Origin: Zopfochytrium polystomum | Lineage: Eukaryota; Chytridiomycota; Chytridiomycetes; Chytridiales; Chytridiaceae | Reading direction: 5' to 3' | DNA: 64,000 nt | Assembly (NCBI GenBank): GCA_025765615.1 | Contig: JAIVFJ010000059.1 | Location: 248,001-312,000, forward strand | In this document: positions 37,522 through 48,713 of the stretch, piece by piece | How the letters are laid out: every line of letters begins with the position of its first letter | Numbering within the stretch: the stretch's first letter is position 1 | The notes under the pieces: model-generated | Told to the model about the DNA's origin: nothing | The model's input: only the letters and a program-made list of their open reading frames with translations | Database searches by the model: none | Translations under genes and position numbers: made by a program

Positions 37522-40500
37522 ATGACAAAACCTATTCTTGCAATTGTGTTTGGAGCGGCAGCGCTCTTGCCGATTGCTGCTCGGGCAGTGGAGGCAAAAG
37601 GTTTCATCGAGAGTCTTCCAGGCGGCCAAGGTTCCACTTGGGCGCTCGCGACTGCAGATGACCCACCCACGGGTCGACTCGACCCGTACCAATGTTATAA
37701 CGGGTCGAACAGGTTTGGATGGGATCGCTTTCGCGCCTACACGGTCAGAACACGTGCTTTGTTGAACTGTTGTCGATGACGGTTATCAGAGTACTCTAAC
37801 ACCATTTTTTCGTTTCCGTCCAGGCAAGCAAGCGCCAAGTGATCATTGAAGTGGACGAGTGGGACTCGGCGATACTCATGTCTCGAATGTTGCAATTCCT
37901 ACTGACTGACGTGATTGGATTCAACGTGACGATGCCCCTGTATTCTGGAGGAGAAATGTCCATACCACGGTTGTCGAAGGGCACGGTTGATGTTGCTATG
38001 GAACTGTGGCTCTCGGACGCGGGGAAATGGTAGCACTTCTGGGGTGCGGTTTGTTCGCGATACGATTCACTTCTCTGCTAGGTACCAAAGAGAGGTCCGT
38101 GAGGCTTCAAGCGTCGTAGATCTTGGAAGCATTGGTTACACTGGTCGGGTTGGCCTGTACGAATCATAATTTTGCGTTGCACTTCGCTTATTAACAAAGT
38201 AAACAGGTACGTTCCCAGTTGGGTCGTTGAGCGTCGCCCTGAGTTGTCCCTTGACTTTTGGCGGTTTTTCCGTAACCACAATGCGCTGTCGATCTTTCCC
38301 AAAGCAGTTTCTCATCCGATCGTGTTGGGCACCGATGGAAACTTCATTTGCGATAATGTTCCCTTTGGCTGTCAAAAAGGCATTTATCTCCCTCCTCATT
38401 ATGTTGAAGGCGGGGACTTCATTCAAATATGGGCCATGTGGCCTGACTACAGGCAGGTCTTTCTGATGTCATCGAAATCGTCCAGCTCATTTTGCACCTT
38501 CAGTTCATACGTGTTTGAAAGGCTTATTGACGGATTAATGCTAAATGCCACCATCCAGTACCTGGGCGACCAACAAATGGATTCCGTAGCCCAGGCAATT
38601 CGAAATCAAACTCCAGTGATCTTCTACGGTTGGAAGCCGACAACTTTCATCTCCAGGTCTGAGCAGTCGCCTCCTCTTGACCTGCCTCTTTTGGACCTCA
38701 ATCTCATTAAAACCCAGCAACAACGTGAGTCGTATACTATTTCCTGACGATACAAGGGGTGATTATCAAATATTCAGCGAGGGTGAGAGCTGCCACATGA
38801 ATGCTTAAAAATTTGACCGAAGTTGAGACATTTCAGATAAGGAGCACACGCCCTTGATGGTTGACCTTCCTTCCGAACCGTTATTCAAGGTAAGTGGCAC
38901 TGCTGGTGGACAATTCTCACAAGCCTTTGGAGCCAGGCGGTTTCCACAGCCTTTTCCAAGGAGTTTCCCGAAATCTCCACTCTCATCACGAACATGCATT
39001 TGAGTGAAACTGATGTAAACGAAATGCTGCGCCAGATTGGCGATGGAGCTTTTGATCACTCGCAAGTGGCGTGCCAGTGGTTCCTTGACAACGAGGTTTG
39101 AGAGAGCGGCTGATAAACAACTATTCTAAAGTTCAACACGTAGAAAATTTGGAGTGCGTGGGTTCCCCCCCCGCCCCAGAGTGTTGGTGAGCCGAGCTCG
39201 TGGCATTTTGAAAATCAGTCCGTAACGCGGTGCTGTTTTAGAGAGTTGTCCTGCAGGAACGGGACTGTATCAAACAAACGGAGGCATCTCCGTTTGCTTG
39301 AGCTGCGAGCCAGGGTTCTTCAACCTTTTGGATAATAACACAGACAGCTGCATCATCTGCCCAGAGGGAGGAGTGTGCCCTGGTGGTGCAACTTTGAACG
39401 TGAAAAGTGGGAAGTGGAGATCACCGAACGCAACATCTGCAATTCCAGATTTTTATGACTGCCCGTTTCAAAGCTGCTGCGAAGGTTAACTCTCTTGTAA
39501 CAAAAATTTATGGGACTGATTGCATTATTTTGAATCTCTTCAAGGTGGAAACTGCACGGTTGATCACTTATGCGAAGATGGCTTCGCCGGCGTGCTTTGT
39601 GCTGAATGCGCCAACCCAAACTTTTTCCTATGGAACCAGAAGTGCATTCCATGTGAAAGTCCAGGATCGAGTCTTTACCTTCTGATTTTTCTAAGCTTCC
39701 TGGCGACAGTCGGTGTTGTATATCTCCCTCGAGAAGAAGTTCCAACCATCGAGCTTCTATTTTTCTATTTTCAAGTCATCAAGCTGATTTTGGGTCCACT
39801 GCTGGGAGAACTCCTTGGCAAGAAGGGGTTGCTGACGTTCCTGGAGGTTGCTTCGCTCAACGCAGACGGCCTTGTTCAAGATTGCCCAGCACCCCTCAAG
39901 GGCGTTCGTCGGCAAATGTTCCGTTTCTTCCTTCCGGCAATTTTTTTTTTTCCACGTAGTGCTCATTTATGGACTGGTGCAGCTCGCGCGGGTGACAATT
40001 GCCGGAGCCGACAAGAAAATCGCCTTATGGCTGCCTCGGTACATGCGTGGCCAGTCTATCGAACACATCCTATTTCGAGCGGGCAAGACAGTCTTTACAT
40101 TTACGCTGATGCCGTTTATAGAGGCTGCTCTGGCACTTCTCGACTGCCGTCGGGTCGAGAAATTATCTAGGGTTTTATTTTTCGTTCCAAGCGAAGTTTG
40201 CTTCAGCGGCGAGCACGTCGGACCTGGAGCTTTTGCTATTATCATCTTAGTAGTGTTCCTCGTCATGGTTCCGCTGTGCATGTCTGCTGTATTGTGGAAA
40301 TTATGGAAATCGGATGAGCTGGATTTTGAAGACGACGTCCCTGGGGACCGCGCAGAAGTAGTCGCGCACCTGAAAAAAAGCCTGTACGAGAATTTTAAGC
40401 CTGACTATTTCTTCATGGAACCAGTTTTGATTTGGGAAAAAGGTCTCGTTGTGGCGATATTCTCATTTTTTGGAAACCAGTCCGGTAACTGCAGGCAGCT

Positions 40501-41104
40501 CTTGCGGAATGTGCTTACGGCCTGACATAACTTTAGCCTCCGCTCAATCAGTTGCTTATATTGTGCTTTTTGCAGTCCTTTGGTGGGTGGGGACCCTTTC
40601 ATTAGATTGAAAAATCTCTAAGTGAGCTTTGACAGTCTATCGCGAGTTTACGTACAGCCGTTTAAGGCGGTCGTAGAAGCCTACTTGAACAGAGAAGTTT
40701 GCATCGGGCTCCTGCTGACGTTGGAGATTCGGTTCGCGATGGCGCAAAAAGACGTTAATTTGGCTCCTTTAGTTGGCCTAGTAATGTTTCTGCCAGCAGC
40801 CTTGCATATGGGTCGGTGGATTATCTTTAATGTAACCCACTCCATGAATACGAGCCAAAACAGCCAGGAAGATGGCAACTCTAGCGGAAACGCAAATGAT
40901 GTAGACAATCCGAAGAGTGGGAATCCGGACTCGGCTGCACCGGGTGGGGCGGAAATCATCCGCTCTGCGACGATGCTTCGGTCAGGAGAAGCAGCCAAAC
41001 TGTCCACTGCGCGACTCCCTGCAAGGCGCTCAATCACTAATCTCAATGCGAGCTTCAGAAAGACATCGCGTAATAATCTTGATGGATCCCGAAACGGATT
41101 ATGA
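37522..41104 (+). CDS. PBP-type receptor, right-arm copy (TM frameshift)
   Basis: Signal peptide from ATG 37522. Exons by GT-AG and homology to copy A: 37522-37743, 37824-38029, 38082-38156, 38207-38452, 38504-38656, 38718-38782, 38837-38889, 38937-39095, 39144-39186, 39242-39484, 39545-40494, 40537 onward; eight internal exons match copy A to the base in length. Intron 38453-38503 has a GC donor and a length divisible by three. The ectodomain resembles OpuAC (EVDEWDS, DVAMELW, FYGWKPTTF); the Cys-rich module has CPAGTGLYQ and CPGGATLNVKSGKW; about eight TM segments and a Ser/Asn-rich tail follow. An 11-T run at about 39941-39951 (10 in the other arm) breaks the frame in the third TM. The exon joining the last TM segments (around 40575-40625) is uncertain. 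Confidence 0.72.
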
Positions 41105-41220
41105 TCTTTTTCTTTTTCCTTTTTCTCCGATTGCGGCTGGGAGTTGCAAAAATGAAATAAAGCACCTCCATCTATGGTTTAAATGGCAGTACAGCAAGAG
41201 GAGTTCATAGAGTACTTTGA

Positions 41221-43110
41221 TCAAAAAAAGGATGCTTTTCCAAAAGGTTTCCTCGGTGAACGCGGTGAAAACAGCACAAAATCGAACGTAGGGGAAACGG
41301 GAGAAGGTTGGAGGAATGCGATGGAGCGCCTTCGTTCTGGCAGGAGGGTCGCGAGCAGAGCTGGAGAGCTCGACGGTTTGACCAAAGAGTTTCCAACTAC
41401 TGGTATGTCCCTCTTTGCCTGAGTCCAAGTCCACGAGTCAAGACCGTCCAGCTCGCAGCCAAGCTCAAGTGTTCCGGCGGATGCCGCGGTCGTGGTTGTG
41501 GGCGACGTAGCCCCACGGCTTTCCAGCTGCAGTGGCGTGACTGGGTTTGAGAAGGACATCTGGTTTACAGCGTCAATTCTGAGACAGGGAGCGCTTGCTG
41601 GAGTACGACGTCTAGATGAGGAGGGAGGCATCCGCAGAGCAGGGGCCGACTTTGTCGTCTGAGCACCAGATTTACTCGAGGCGGCTGATATGAGACGGAG
41701 CAGCTCCTTGAAGGGATCAGCAGTGTCGATTTCATCCTGATCGCGGTTGCAATAATTGGAACTCGCCACCTCAACCCTGGAAACAACCGTCGACGGAGTT
41801 GCCAAGTCTGTTGTCCACAGTTCACGGAAAAAGGAGGGAGACAAAAGGCCATTCTTTACGACGATAGCGCCGGTTGGACTCCCTGCGAATTCTGAAGGGG
41901 ATTCAAATTGTAACTGGGTCCTTGCATCTGCAGAGAGATGAGCGCTGCCGTCGCTTGCAATCACCGGTGCCTGGATTGAAGAACACTGGATTGGGTGGGT
42001 CCATGAGTTTGCACCGAAAGCAGGAGTGGGACAGAAGGCTTGCTCGAAATTTGCACGTAGATCTTGGAACTCCTCGTTGAAGGTGTGATCAAAGCTGACA
42101 CTTCCAACCAGCACATCGTAAGCTGGATACGGCATGGCCAACGTGGACAGTTGAAAGGACGGTTCAACCGCAAGGCCGGACAAAGTACTCATCAGTTCAA
42201 TTTGAGAGTTGCCCAGTTCGACATTTCGCTGGACCGAAAAACTGCTAGTCGGCGCAGCCTCCACACCAAAAGCCGTTGGAGTTTCAAAAATGCAGCTATT
42301 GGGCGAGAGTTGGTGGGAGGAATGGTCTGGTATGATGGACGGAAATCCGCTGAAGAGTTCGAGGTCAAAATCCGTTACAGCTTGTAGGTCGAATGGAAGG
42401 TCTTCAGAAATCTCCATCCCAAACTTCGCAGGAATTTCCAAGCTCTCGGCCTTGATGACAGGAGGCGTCGAGGGAGGAGACAGGTAGAATGTGAAAGCGG
42501 GAATCGGAGTAGTACCTTTTGAGTCGGTCGTTGCCTTATTTTTTGCTGCGAAATGGAGAAGGATCAGTAAATGATGGATAAGGCAAACGAGGAACGTACC
42601 CAGGGAAGCAGGACAACGGTTCAATTTTCCATAGTGTTTAAGCACGGTCTCCATTTTCACCCCAACCTCCCTTTCGATCCTCTCCAACGCGCGAAGCCGT
42701 CGTCTTGCTTCCCCCGTCTGCTCCGCAAACCTCTTTTTCGCGTGAGGCGAATACTTGTACTCCGGATACAAGATTTTGTACTGCTCCCGTTCCTCCTTTG
42801 CACGGTGACGGTACTGTTCCCGGACTTCCTCTGGCTCTGCGTGCCACATCTGTGCAATGGCACTGGAGAAGTCTTTGCTGCTTCTGCCGCCGATGGAAGT
42901 GCACGTTTTTGCAAGATCGCGGAGAGTTTCGACCAACTGAGGTTGATGGTCCTTGCGGTACAGCATGAATGCGTTGCAAGGACGCGGTATTTTGCAGGAA
43001 GCCTCTGCGACGGAGGAGGCATCAACAACGTCAGTGCCGGTATGGGCGGTGTCCGCAGATTTTTTGCAGCGACTCGTTCGCCTGCCAACGGTGAGTTTTT
43101 TCTTTCCCAT
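41221..43110 (-). CDS. HMG-box (MATA_HMG-type) transcription factor
   Basis: About 611 aa from ATG 43110. Exons 43110-42600 and 42545-41221; the 54-nt intron (GTACGT...GCAG) is divisible by three, so retention keeps the frame. HMG box at about residues 41-125: IPRPCNAFMLYRKDHQPQ, AQMWHAEPEEVREQYRHRAK and the YPEYKYSP signature typical of fungal mating-type/Ste11/ROX1-like boxes, with a few extra residues after helix 1. The rest is Ser/Pro/Thr-rich and looks like a transactivation region. Nuclear DNA binding is established for the family; a sexual or mating role here is inference. The palindrome edge (42762) runs through the end of the HMG-box coding sequence. Convergent with the receptor gene (116 bp apart); exchanger gene upstream on the same strand. 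Confidence 0.85.
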   Translation of the reverse strand: MGKKKLTVGRRTSRCKKSADTAHTGTDVVDASSVAEASCKIPRPCNAFMLYRKDHQPQLVETLRDLAKTCTSIGGRSSKDFSSAIAQMWHAEPEEVREQYRHRAKEEREQYKILYPEYKYSPHAKKRFAEQTGEARRRLRALERIEREVGVKMETVLKHYGKLNRCPASLGTFLVCLIHHLLILLHFAAKNKATTDSKGTTPIPAFTFYLSPPSTPPVIKAESLEIPAKFGMEISEDLPFDLQAVTDFDLELFSGFPSIIPDHSSHQLSPNSCIFETPTAFGVEAAPTSSFSVQRNVELGNSQIELMSTLSGLAVEPSFQLSTLAMPYPAYDVLVGSVSFDHTFNEEFQDLRANFEQAFCPTPAFGANSWTHPIQCSSIQAPVIASDGSAHLSADARTQLQFESPSEFAGSPTGAIVVKNGLLSPSFFRELWTTDLATPSTVVSRVEVASSNYCNRDQDEIDTADPFKELLRLISAASSKSGAQTTKSAPALRMPPSSSRRRTPASAPCLRIDAVNQMSFSNPVTPLQLESRGATSPTTTTAASAGTLELGCELDGLDSWTWTQAKRDIPVVGNSLVKPSSSPALLATLLPERRRSIAFLQPSPVSPTFDFVLFSPRSPRKPFGKASFF

Positions 43111-43859
43111 TTTGAATATGGGCGCGTGTGCATGCGTGGGTAAGCGAGTTGCTTGCTTCGGGGGCCAAGGCCACTTGAAGGAAGTTCCGTCTGCCAGCCT
43201 GGAGCCTCGCCCTTTGCAGCTGTTGCTTCGGACGAAGCACTCTGGGGTTTGGTCGGTCTTTCGGCGCTGCGACTCGTCCGTATCGTTCTTCGCTCGGTTG
43301 CTCCTTGCTCGCTCGGTCGTGTATGGCTCTACTATAATGAATCGACGGAGTCAGAGTAAGAGTGGTGGTGGTATAGGAGGAGCGGAGCGCGGGAGTGGGC
43401 AATGGCGCAGTTTTAATTTATACAGTAACTGACTGACGACGGGGGACGGAGAGAGCCCAATGAAGGGAGATGACCATAGTGAGTGAGTGAGTGAGTGCTA
43501 GGGGTCCTCTCTGCCTCTCTCTGTCTCTCTCTCTCTCTTCTCCCAACAGAGTCGTTCAATGAAGGGAGGGCCTGTGCATCGCTTTGTTTCACTTGGACTC
43601 CGCTGAGGAAAGCAAATCGACCAGAAAAGTGAACAAAGAAAACAAAAAATCACGCGCCCAAGAAGGTGTGCAAGAAGAGAAAAAAAAGAGAGAGAGAGAG
43701 AGGCAGAGGACCCCTAACTATGGTCATCTCCCTTCACTGGGGGGGGGGGGGGGGGGGGGGGGGGGGCTTTGAGCGATGAGGACGACGATACTAGGGACAC
43801 TTACTCACACACACTGTGCGCGCGTCATCAGTGAAAAAACAGAGGGAAAAAAAAAACTT
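43111..43859. other. HMG-gene upstream region with inverted repeat and poly(G)
   Basis: No gene seen. TGAAGGGAGATGACCATAG (43461-43479) recurs inverted at 43718-43736; the neighbouring CTAGGGGTCCTCT/GAGGACCCCTAA and CT/GA tracts extend the pairing (about 43461-43542 with 43688-43736). A run of about 28 G at 43739-43766 follows. It separates the HMG start from the exchanger stop (43860). Confidence 0.7.
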
Positions 43860-46609
43860 TCATCCAGCAATCAGCTCAACCAAAATTGACACCAGCATCG
43901 ACGCAGCCCACCAGGCGCCAAGAAGGAGTCCGTACTTCTTAGTCGCCTGGAAGCCGTTGGTGGGAACGTAATACAGGCTGAACGCCGCAGCTGCCAGCAG
44001 GGCGTAGCAAAGTATTAGGACTGACGTCTTCGTTTCAATCACAATCTCTGGGCCCGATTCAAGGATGCTTGGATTGGTTAAAATCCAGGAAATCAAACCG
44101 GATACATTCGACGGCGGATCCGCCGGGTCCGTTGGTTTCTCCGGAGGTGGGGGCTTGACTTTCTTCGTCCTTCCCGAAAACACGAGCACCCAGACCGTCG
44201 AAATACCGAAACCGACCAGGAGATTCAGCGTTGGTGCAGCAAACGAGGCTCTCACGGCAATCGACGACAGGCCGTGCCTCGCCAACGAAACGTTTGTCAT
44301 GACATCTGCCAAAAAAAGGGAGCCCGTCACAAAAAGCTTCCTTTCACTGAACCTCCTTACCTCCCAAGTTGCACCCAAACGCAAATATGGTCAGTCCTAT
44401 AAATGCTGCAGAAACACCGAGAGACATCCCAAGAGTAGCAAGCAGGGCTACCATTTCTACTGCGATCAAATACCCCAGTGACACTGCCGTCACCAGGGAG
44501 ATAATCTTGTAGTAGAAACCAATCCTCGAGCCCCGGTCCTGAATGAAGACGGAGAGATACAGCGCGCCAGCGCCGCCCAACACGCACATCAAATACGTTA
44601 TAAAACTGTAGATGTGCAAGGCGATAGAGGTCACATCCAAGAAAAACAGTACAATAATAATCCGGCGACAAAGTTTTGAATGAGGAAAAGATTGCGTGGC
44701 GGGAGAACAGGAGGGGGCGCCGCTGCGTAGCCGCGTTGTGCTGGCTGTGCCACGGACAGGGCGGCAGCTGCTGCAGCTGGGCTGTCGAACGTACGGGATC
44801 CGCCATTTTCGGCGTCGAAGAGGACTGAAGCGTTGGAAGCCTGAGCATTCGAGCCGCCTCCATACCCGTCCTCGAAATCATCGCCTGGAAGGCGATCGTA
44901 CGACGAGGAGGCCAGCCCTGATGGGACACTAGAGAGTGCTTTGCTGTCTTGGCCGGGTTCGTAAACGACCGGGATGGCCAATCGAACAAAAAACACAGAC
45001 GGTGCGATCGCAAGAGATACGAACTTTTCCCATGAACTTCGCCGACTCCAGCCATCCCCGTCACCACTCATAGGGAGGGTGGGGAAAAGCCACTCTTGAG
45101 CGGTCGCCTCGCGAGGGTCGACACGAGAAGCTGAGGATTGCCCAAATCTCGAGGCCGCACCGCGCTCGGCGGCTTCATTGACAGCGAAAGAGGACCATAC
45201 AGATCGAATCTCTCCACGGCTCAATTCGTTGGAGATAGCTCGTGTGGCTGCGGGACCATCCGTCGACCCGTAGCGAGAGGCCGACGCGGCAGCTCGAGAG
45301 GATGAGCTTTCACCCTGCAAGGCTCCATCTCGCTGTGATTCAACAGGAGGAACAAACGTTTCCACGAAAGATTTAATGACGGCATTGGCTCTATTCGCAC
45401 CGACAGGCGGATTGGCTCCGTCGTAAACTCCAAAACCGCGACCATCCGTTGCGCCGTCCCGAAACAGAGGGGGAAACCTTTCATCATCTTCAGCGGGAAC
45501 ATCAGAGGTTGCTCCTTCGTCACGGTGGTCGCGGCCGAAGAAGGCAGCCCCGACTGTTACCAGGAGCAAATATCCAATGTACAGTCCCAGGAATCCTCCA
45601 GCTTCGAAGAGTTTGATGTCGTCGTCCCAGAGGATAACGACTGTGAACATCATAGACTGGAGTAATTTTCAACATAGCGCGAAAGCTTTGGAACGTAACT
45701 TACAATGATCAAGAACACCACGTCGCGCAGGAAAGCGCGGCGTACGAATTTGAATGGTTGAAAGTAAGCAATGACTCCTACACCAAGCGTGGCAGTGAAA
45801 AACGCAGACGAGACAAGCTCGCCAAACGCGAGGTCTGTTTGTCCTGTACGCACAGCACCAATGGCCGCGAAAATTTCCAGCGACCCATTCCCCAGAGCGA
45901 GAAAGAATGCTGTAATTGTTGCAATCGAGAATCCAGCCTTCCGAAGCAGCCCCTTGAAGCTTGGGCCTATGAAGTGATGTTCAGCGAAATTGGATCGCAG
46001 CCAAACAATACAGACCGAAAAACTCGCTGGCAACGATGCCAGCCGTGGCAAACAGGTTCAGCAAAAAGAAGAGCTGCGCCCCAACAACAACAATGCACAT
46101 AACTCGGAGTCAGAACCACACCTAGTAAAGAAGGAGGCCGAGGAAGAGAGATCGTCGACCAGCCTTACCAGAAGCGGAAACTGGATGAGCCTGCTCACAA
46201 GCGGCGCACAGACGTAGTTTTCCGCGTAATTTGCAATCGATCCAACGCCCACCCCACTGCAAGCGGTTGACTTGATAAAGGCACAAGGGTCTTTCTGCCG
46301 CCACACTTTATCGACGCAGACACTGCGTTCGATGTCCTGGTCGTCGTCATTGTCGTCATCATCCAACTTTACCGGGGAGCCAGTTGTGGTCAGGTTGGTA
46401 GCGGCTATGGCGTGGTGGGGGAGCGACAGGCGGGTTCCAACAGTTTGAGAAGAATCTGGGGACGGTGCGGTTGCCGCTACCATCGCCGCGTGCTGTGCAA
46501 GCGGCAGAAGGGCCAGCGACGAGATTGCAACGATGACGGCGACGGCGGCGGCAAAGAAGCTGCCGCTGCGGCGGCCGAGGCGGCGGACGGGGCGAGCGCC
46601 GGTGGTCAT
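43860..46609 (-). CDS. cation/Ca2+ exchanger (CCX/NCLX-type, SLC8B1-like)
   Basis: Polytopic membrane exchanger, presumably moving Ca2+ against Na+, K+ or H+ in an internal or plasma membrane. The N-terminus (46609) has a hydrophobic signal/anchor, an acidic stretch and a family-typical Cys region (CAFIKSTACSGVG, NYAENYVC). The alpha-1 repeat shows ITAFFLALGNGSLEIF, where CCX proteins usually have GNGAPD; FLRDVVFLII follows. A long acidic/Ser-rich cytosolic loop precedes alpha-2, which by splicing (donor 44360, acceptor 44306) reads FAFGCNLGD then VMTNVSLARHG. Last exon 44305-43860. Two problems: the first intron boundaries are unclear, and a five-T coding run near 44643 shifts the frame between two TM segments. 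Divergent from the WSC-like gene. Confidence 0.75.
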
Positions 46610-46906
46610 TGTGAACTTTTCGCCTTTTGTTTCTTTATTCTTTTTTTTTTCCTTCTCTTTGAGGCATTGCCTTCTTTTGGGCGAAAAGTCAAGACAAACG
46701 GCTCCAAAAAAAGAAAAGCAATCGAGGTGGTCGGCTCTCTCTTTTTCTGTCCCCCTCTCTCACACTCTGTCTCTCTGTCTCTCTCTCTCTCTATACTCTC
46801 CTCTCAATCCGCACACCATCTCTCTCCAAAAAAAAAAAAACAAAAAAAAAAAAAAAAAACCTCCGTTTCCCCGCAAAGGCCAGCAAATCATTACTATCAC
46901 CACCCG

Positions 46907-48312
46907 ATGACTTCCTCCGTCGGTTGCTACGATGTAGCGGCCTTGCAGACCTTCCTTGGTGCCTCTACCGTCACGTCCGTGTCCCAGTGCATCGTGGCCT
47001 GCCCTCAATCGCCGTACGTTGGGCTGTTCGTCACGGGGGGCTCTACCGCGACCGCCTCATGCGACTGCATCTCGTCTCAGCAGCTGCCCCTGACCGTCGC
47101 TACTGGTTGCATCTCCTGCCTCGGGTCGGCTTCATGCGGTCCGTCTGCCAACCAGGTCGGTGTCTATGCCGTCTCTGGCGGTGGAGCCGTATCGACTTCG
47201 AGCGTCCTCAGTGGGAGTGTATCATCATCCACTTCACCAACCGATTCCGGCGTCAGTCTTTCAGGATCACCCTCAACCAGTAGCACGACGGGCTTGAACA
47301 CCGTAAGAAGATTCCGATGTTCAAATCGTGTCGACTTACCTAACGCATGGAACGGTGATAGACAACAGAAGCCGGGACTTCATCGTCGGCTCAGCCACAA
47401 ACGTCCACGACAGTGGTTGTTGTGACGACCTCGCAAACTTCTGCTGACAGTGTTAATGCCCAAGGTACGACCGCCGCCGCCGGCACCTCTTCTTTCAATA
47501 GCAAGGCCGCACCGACTGCATCCCGCCCTCCCGACAATGGCGGACCGTACGCCAACACCCCATTACCACCTCTTATCATTGGATTGATTGTTGCTATTGC
47601 CGCGGTTGTCCTTGCGTCTTTTTTGTACGCTTGGATTTTTGTTGTCCACCCGCGTCGAAGAGCAGAGAGAGAGAAAGCCGAGGAACTAAATCAGAACTGG
47701 GCAATCAGTGGAGCATCGGCAGCACCACCAGCGCCAGTAGCTTCCCGAGCAGAAGCGGTCGCATCCACGTCGCAATCGGACGCTGATGCCGCCTCTGCCA
47801 ATATCCATCGATCAGTTTCTAATGCGGCGCGTGTACAAGCCGAGCAGATGAATTCGCCAGTTCTCCGATCCTCACCTCCTATTTCTCCGACGTCCCCGTC
47901 AGCCCCTTCGTCTGTGTCTGGTCACGCTGCTGGACCTCCTCCGGTGGCTAACCCAGGATATTTGTACGACCCGGCGAGTGTCGCAGCCGCCGCTCATGCG
48001 CACGCTGCTGCAGCTGCTGCAGCGGCTGCAGCAGCGAACTACGGTTACGGGTATCCACCAACACCACCAATCAACCCTGCGGTCGACCCAGCCACGGTTG
48101 CGTACTACGCGCAAGTCTATGATCCAGCGGCGACCGCTGCTGCTGCTGCTGCGCATGCGGCTGCCTCGGCCCATGCCGCCGCCGCCGCACATGCTGCGTC
48201 AGTTGGATACTACTCCGCCGAGGCCGCTTTTCCTGTGGCAGACCCCAACGTTGAAGCGACCCGTTCAGCGTCTGATTCTCACGTTACAACCCCAGGCGGT
48301 GTCTCAAACTAA
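46907..48312 (+). CDS. WSC-like cell-wall sensor/mucin-type membrane protein
   Basis: Exons 46907-47302 and 47362-48312 with a 59-nt intron (GTAAGA...TAG), 448 aa. The N-terminal part has a WSC-like Cys pattern (VGCYDVAALQ, CIVACPQSPYVGLF, CDCISSQQLPL), then a Ser/Thr-rich stalk, one TM (PLIIGLIVAIAAVVLASFLYAWIFVV) with a basic stop-transfer RRR, and a cytosolic tail with poly-Ala/His-Ala tracts. This is the layout of wall-stress sensors (extracellular WSC, glycosylated stalk, TM, short tail). No signal peptide follows the chosen ATG; a 5' exon could supply one, since the upstream frame is open but low complexity. Shares a 297-bp promoter region with the exchanger. Confidence 0.68.
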
Positions 48313-48713
48313 ATCTTCCAATTTCTTTCCGGCGGGTCGCAACTACTTCCGTGGGCTGTTCAGTGTTCGTTTGCGTTTATTTTATCCATTTTTTTTTCTG
48401 CATCCAAACAACGAATAGAAACATGATGGCCCCTTCCACGCGCGGGAGGCTTATCTGGGGATGGAGTTGGAAAATGCAATTGGCCACTATCCCATCACCA
48501 CCTCCAAAAAATAAATGAAAAAATGTAGCATCACCACTGAACGCACAGGAAGATATTTTGCTGCCTTTACAGTTTTTTTTTTTAATTTTTTTTTTTAGGT
48601 CCTTTTCCTCGTCCAATGCGGTACTCATTTTTCATCTTTATTTTAAAGGCGTTGCGGCTTATACAGTGAATATCTCAGTGATGTTTACAGTGCCGCATTC
48701 GTCCTCCTTTTCC
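48313..48713. other. 3' intergenic region between convergent genes
   Basis: The 400 bp between the WSC-like stop and the PP2C stop. AATAAA at about 48507 and T-rich runs (48570-48600) may serve polyadenylation on either strand. No other feature seen. Confidence 0.5.
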
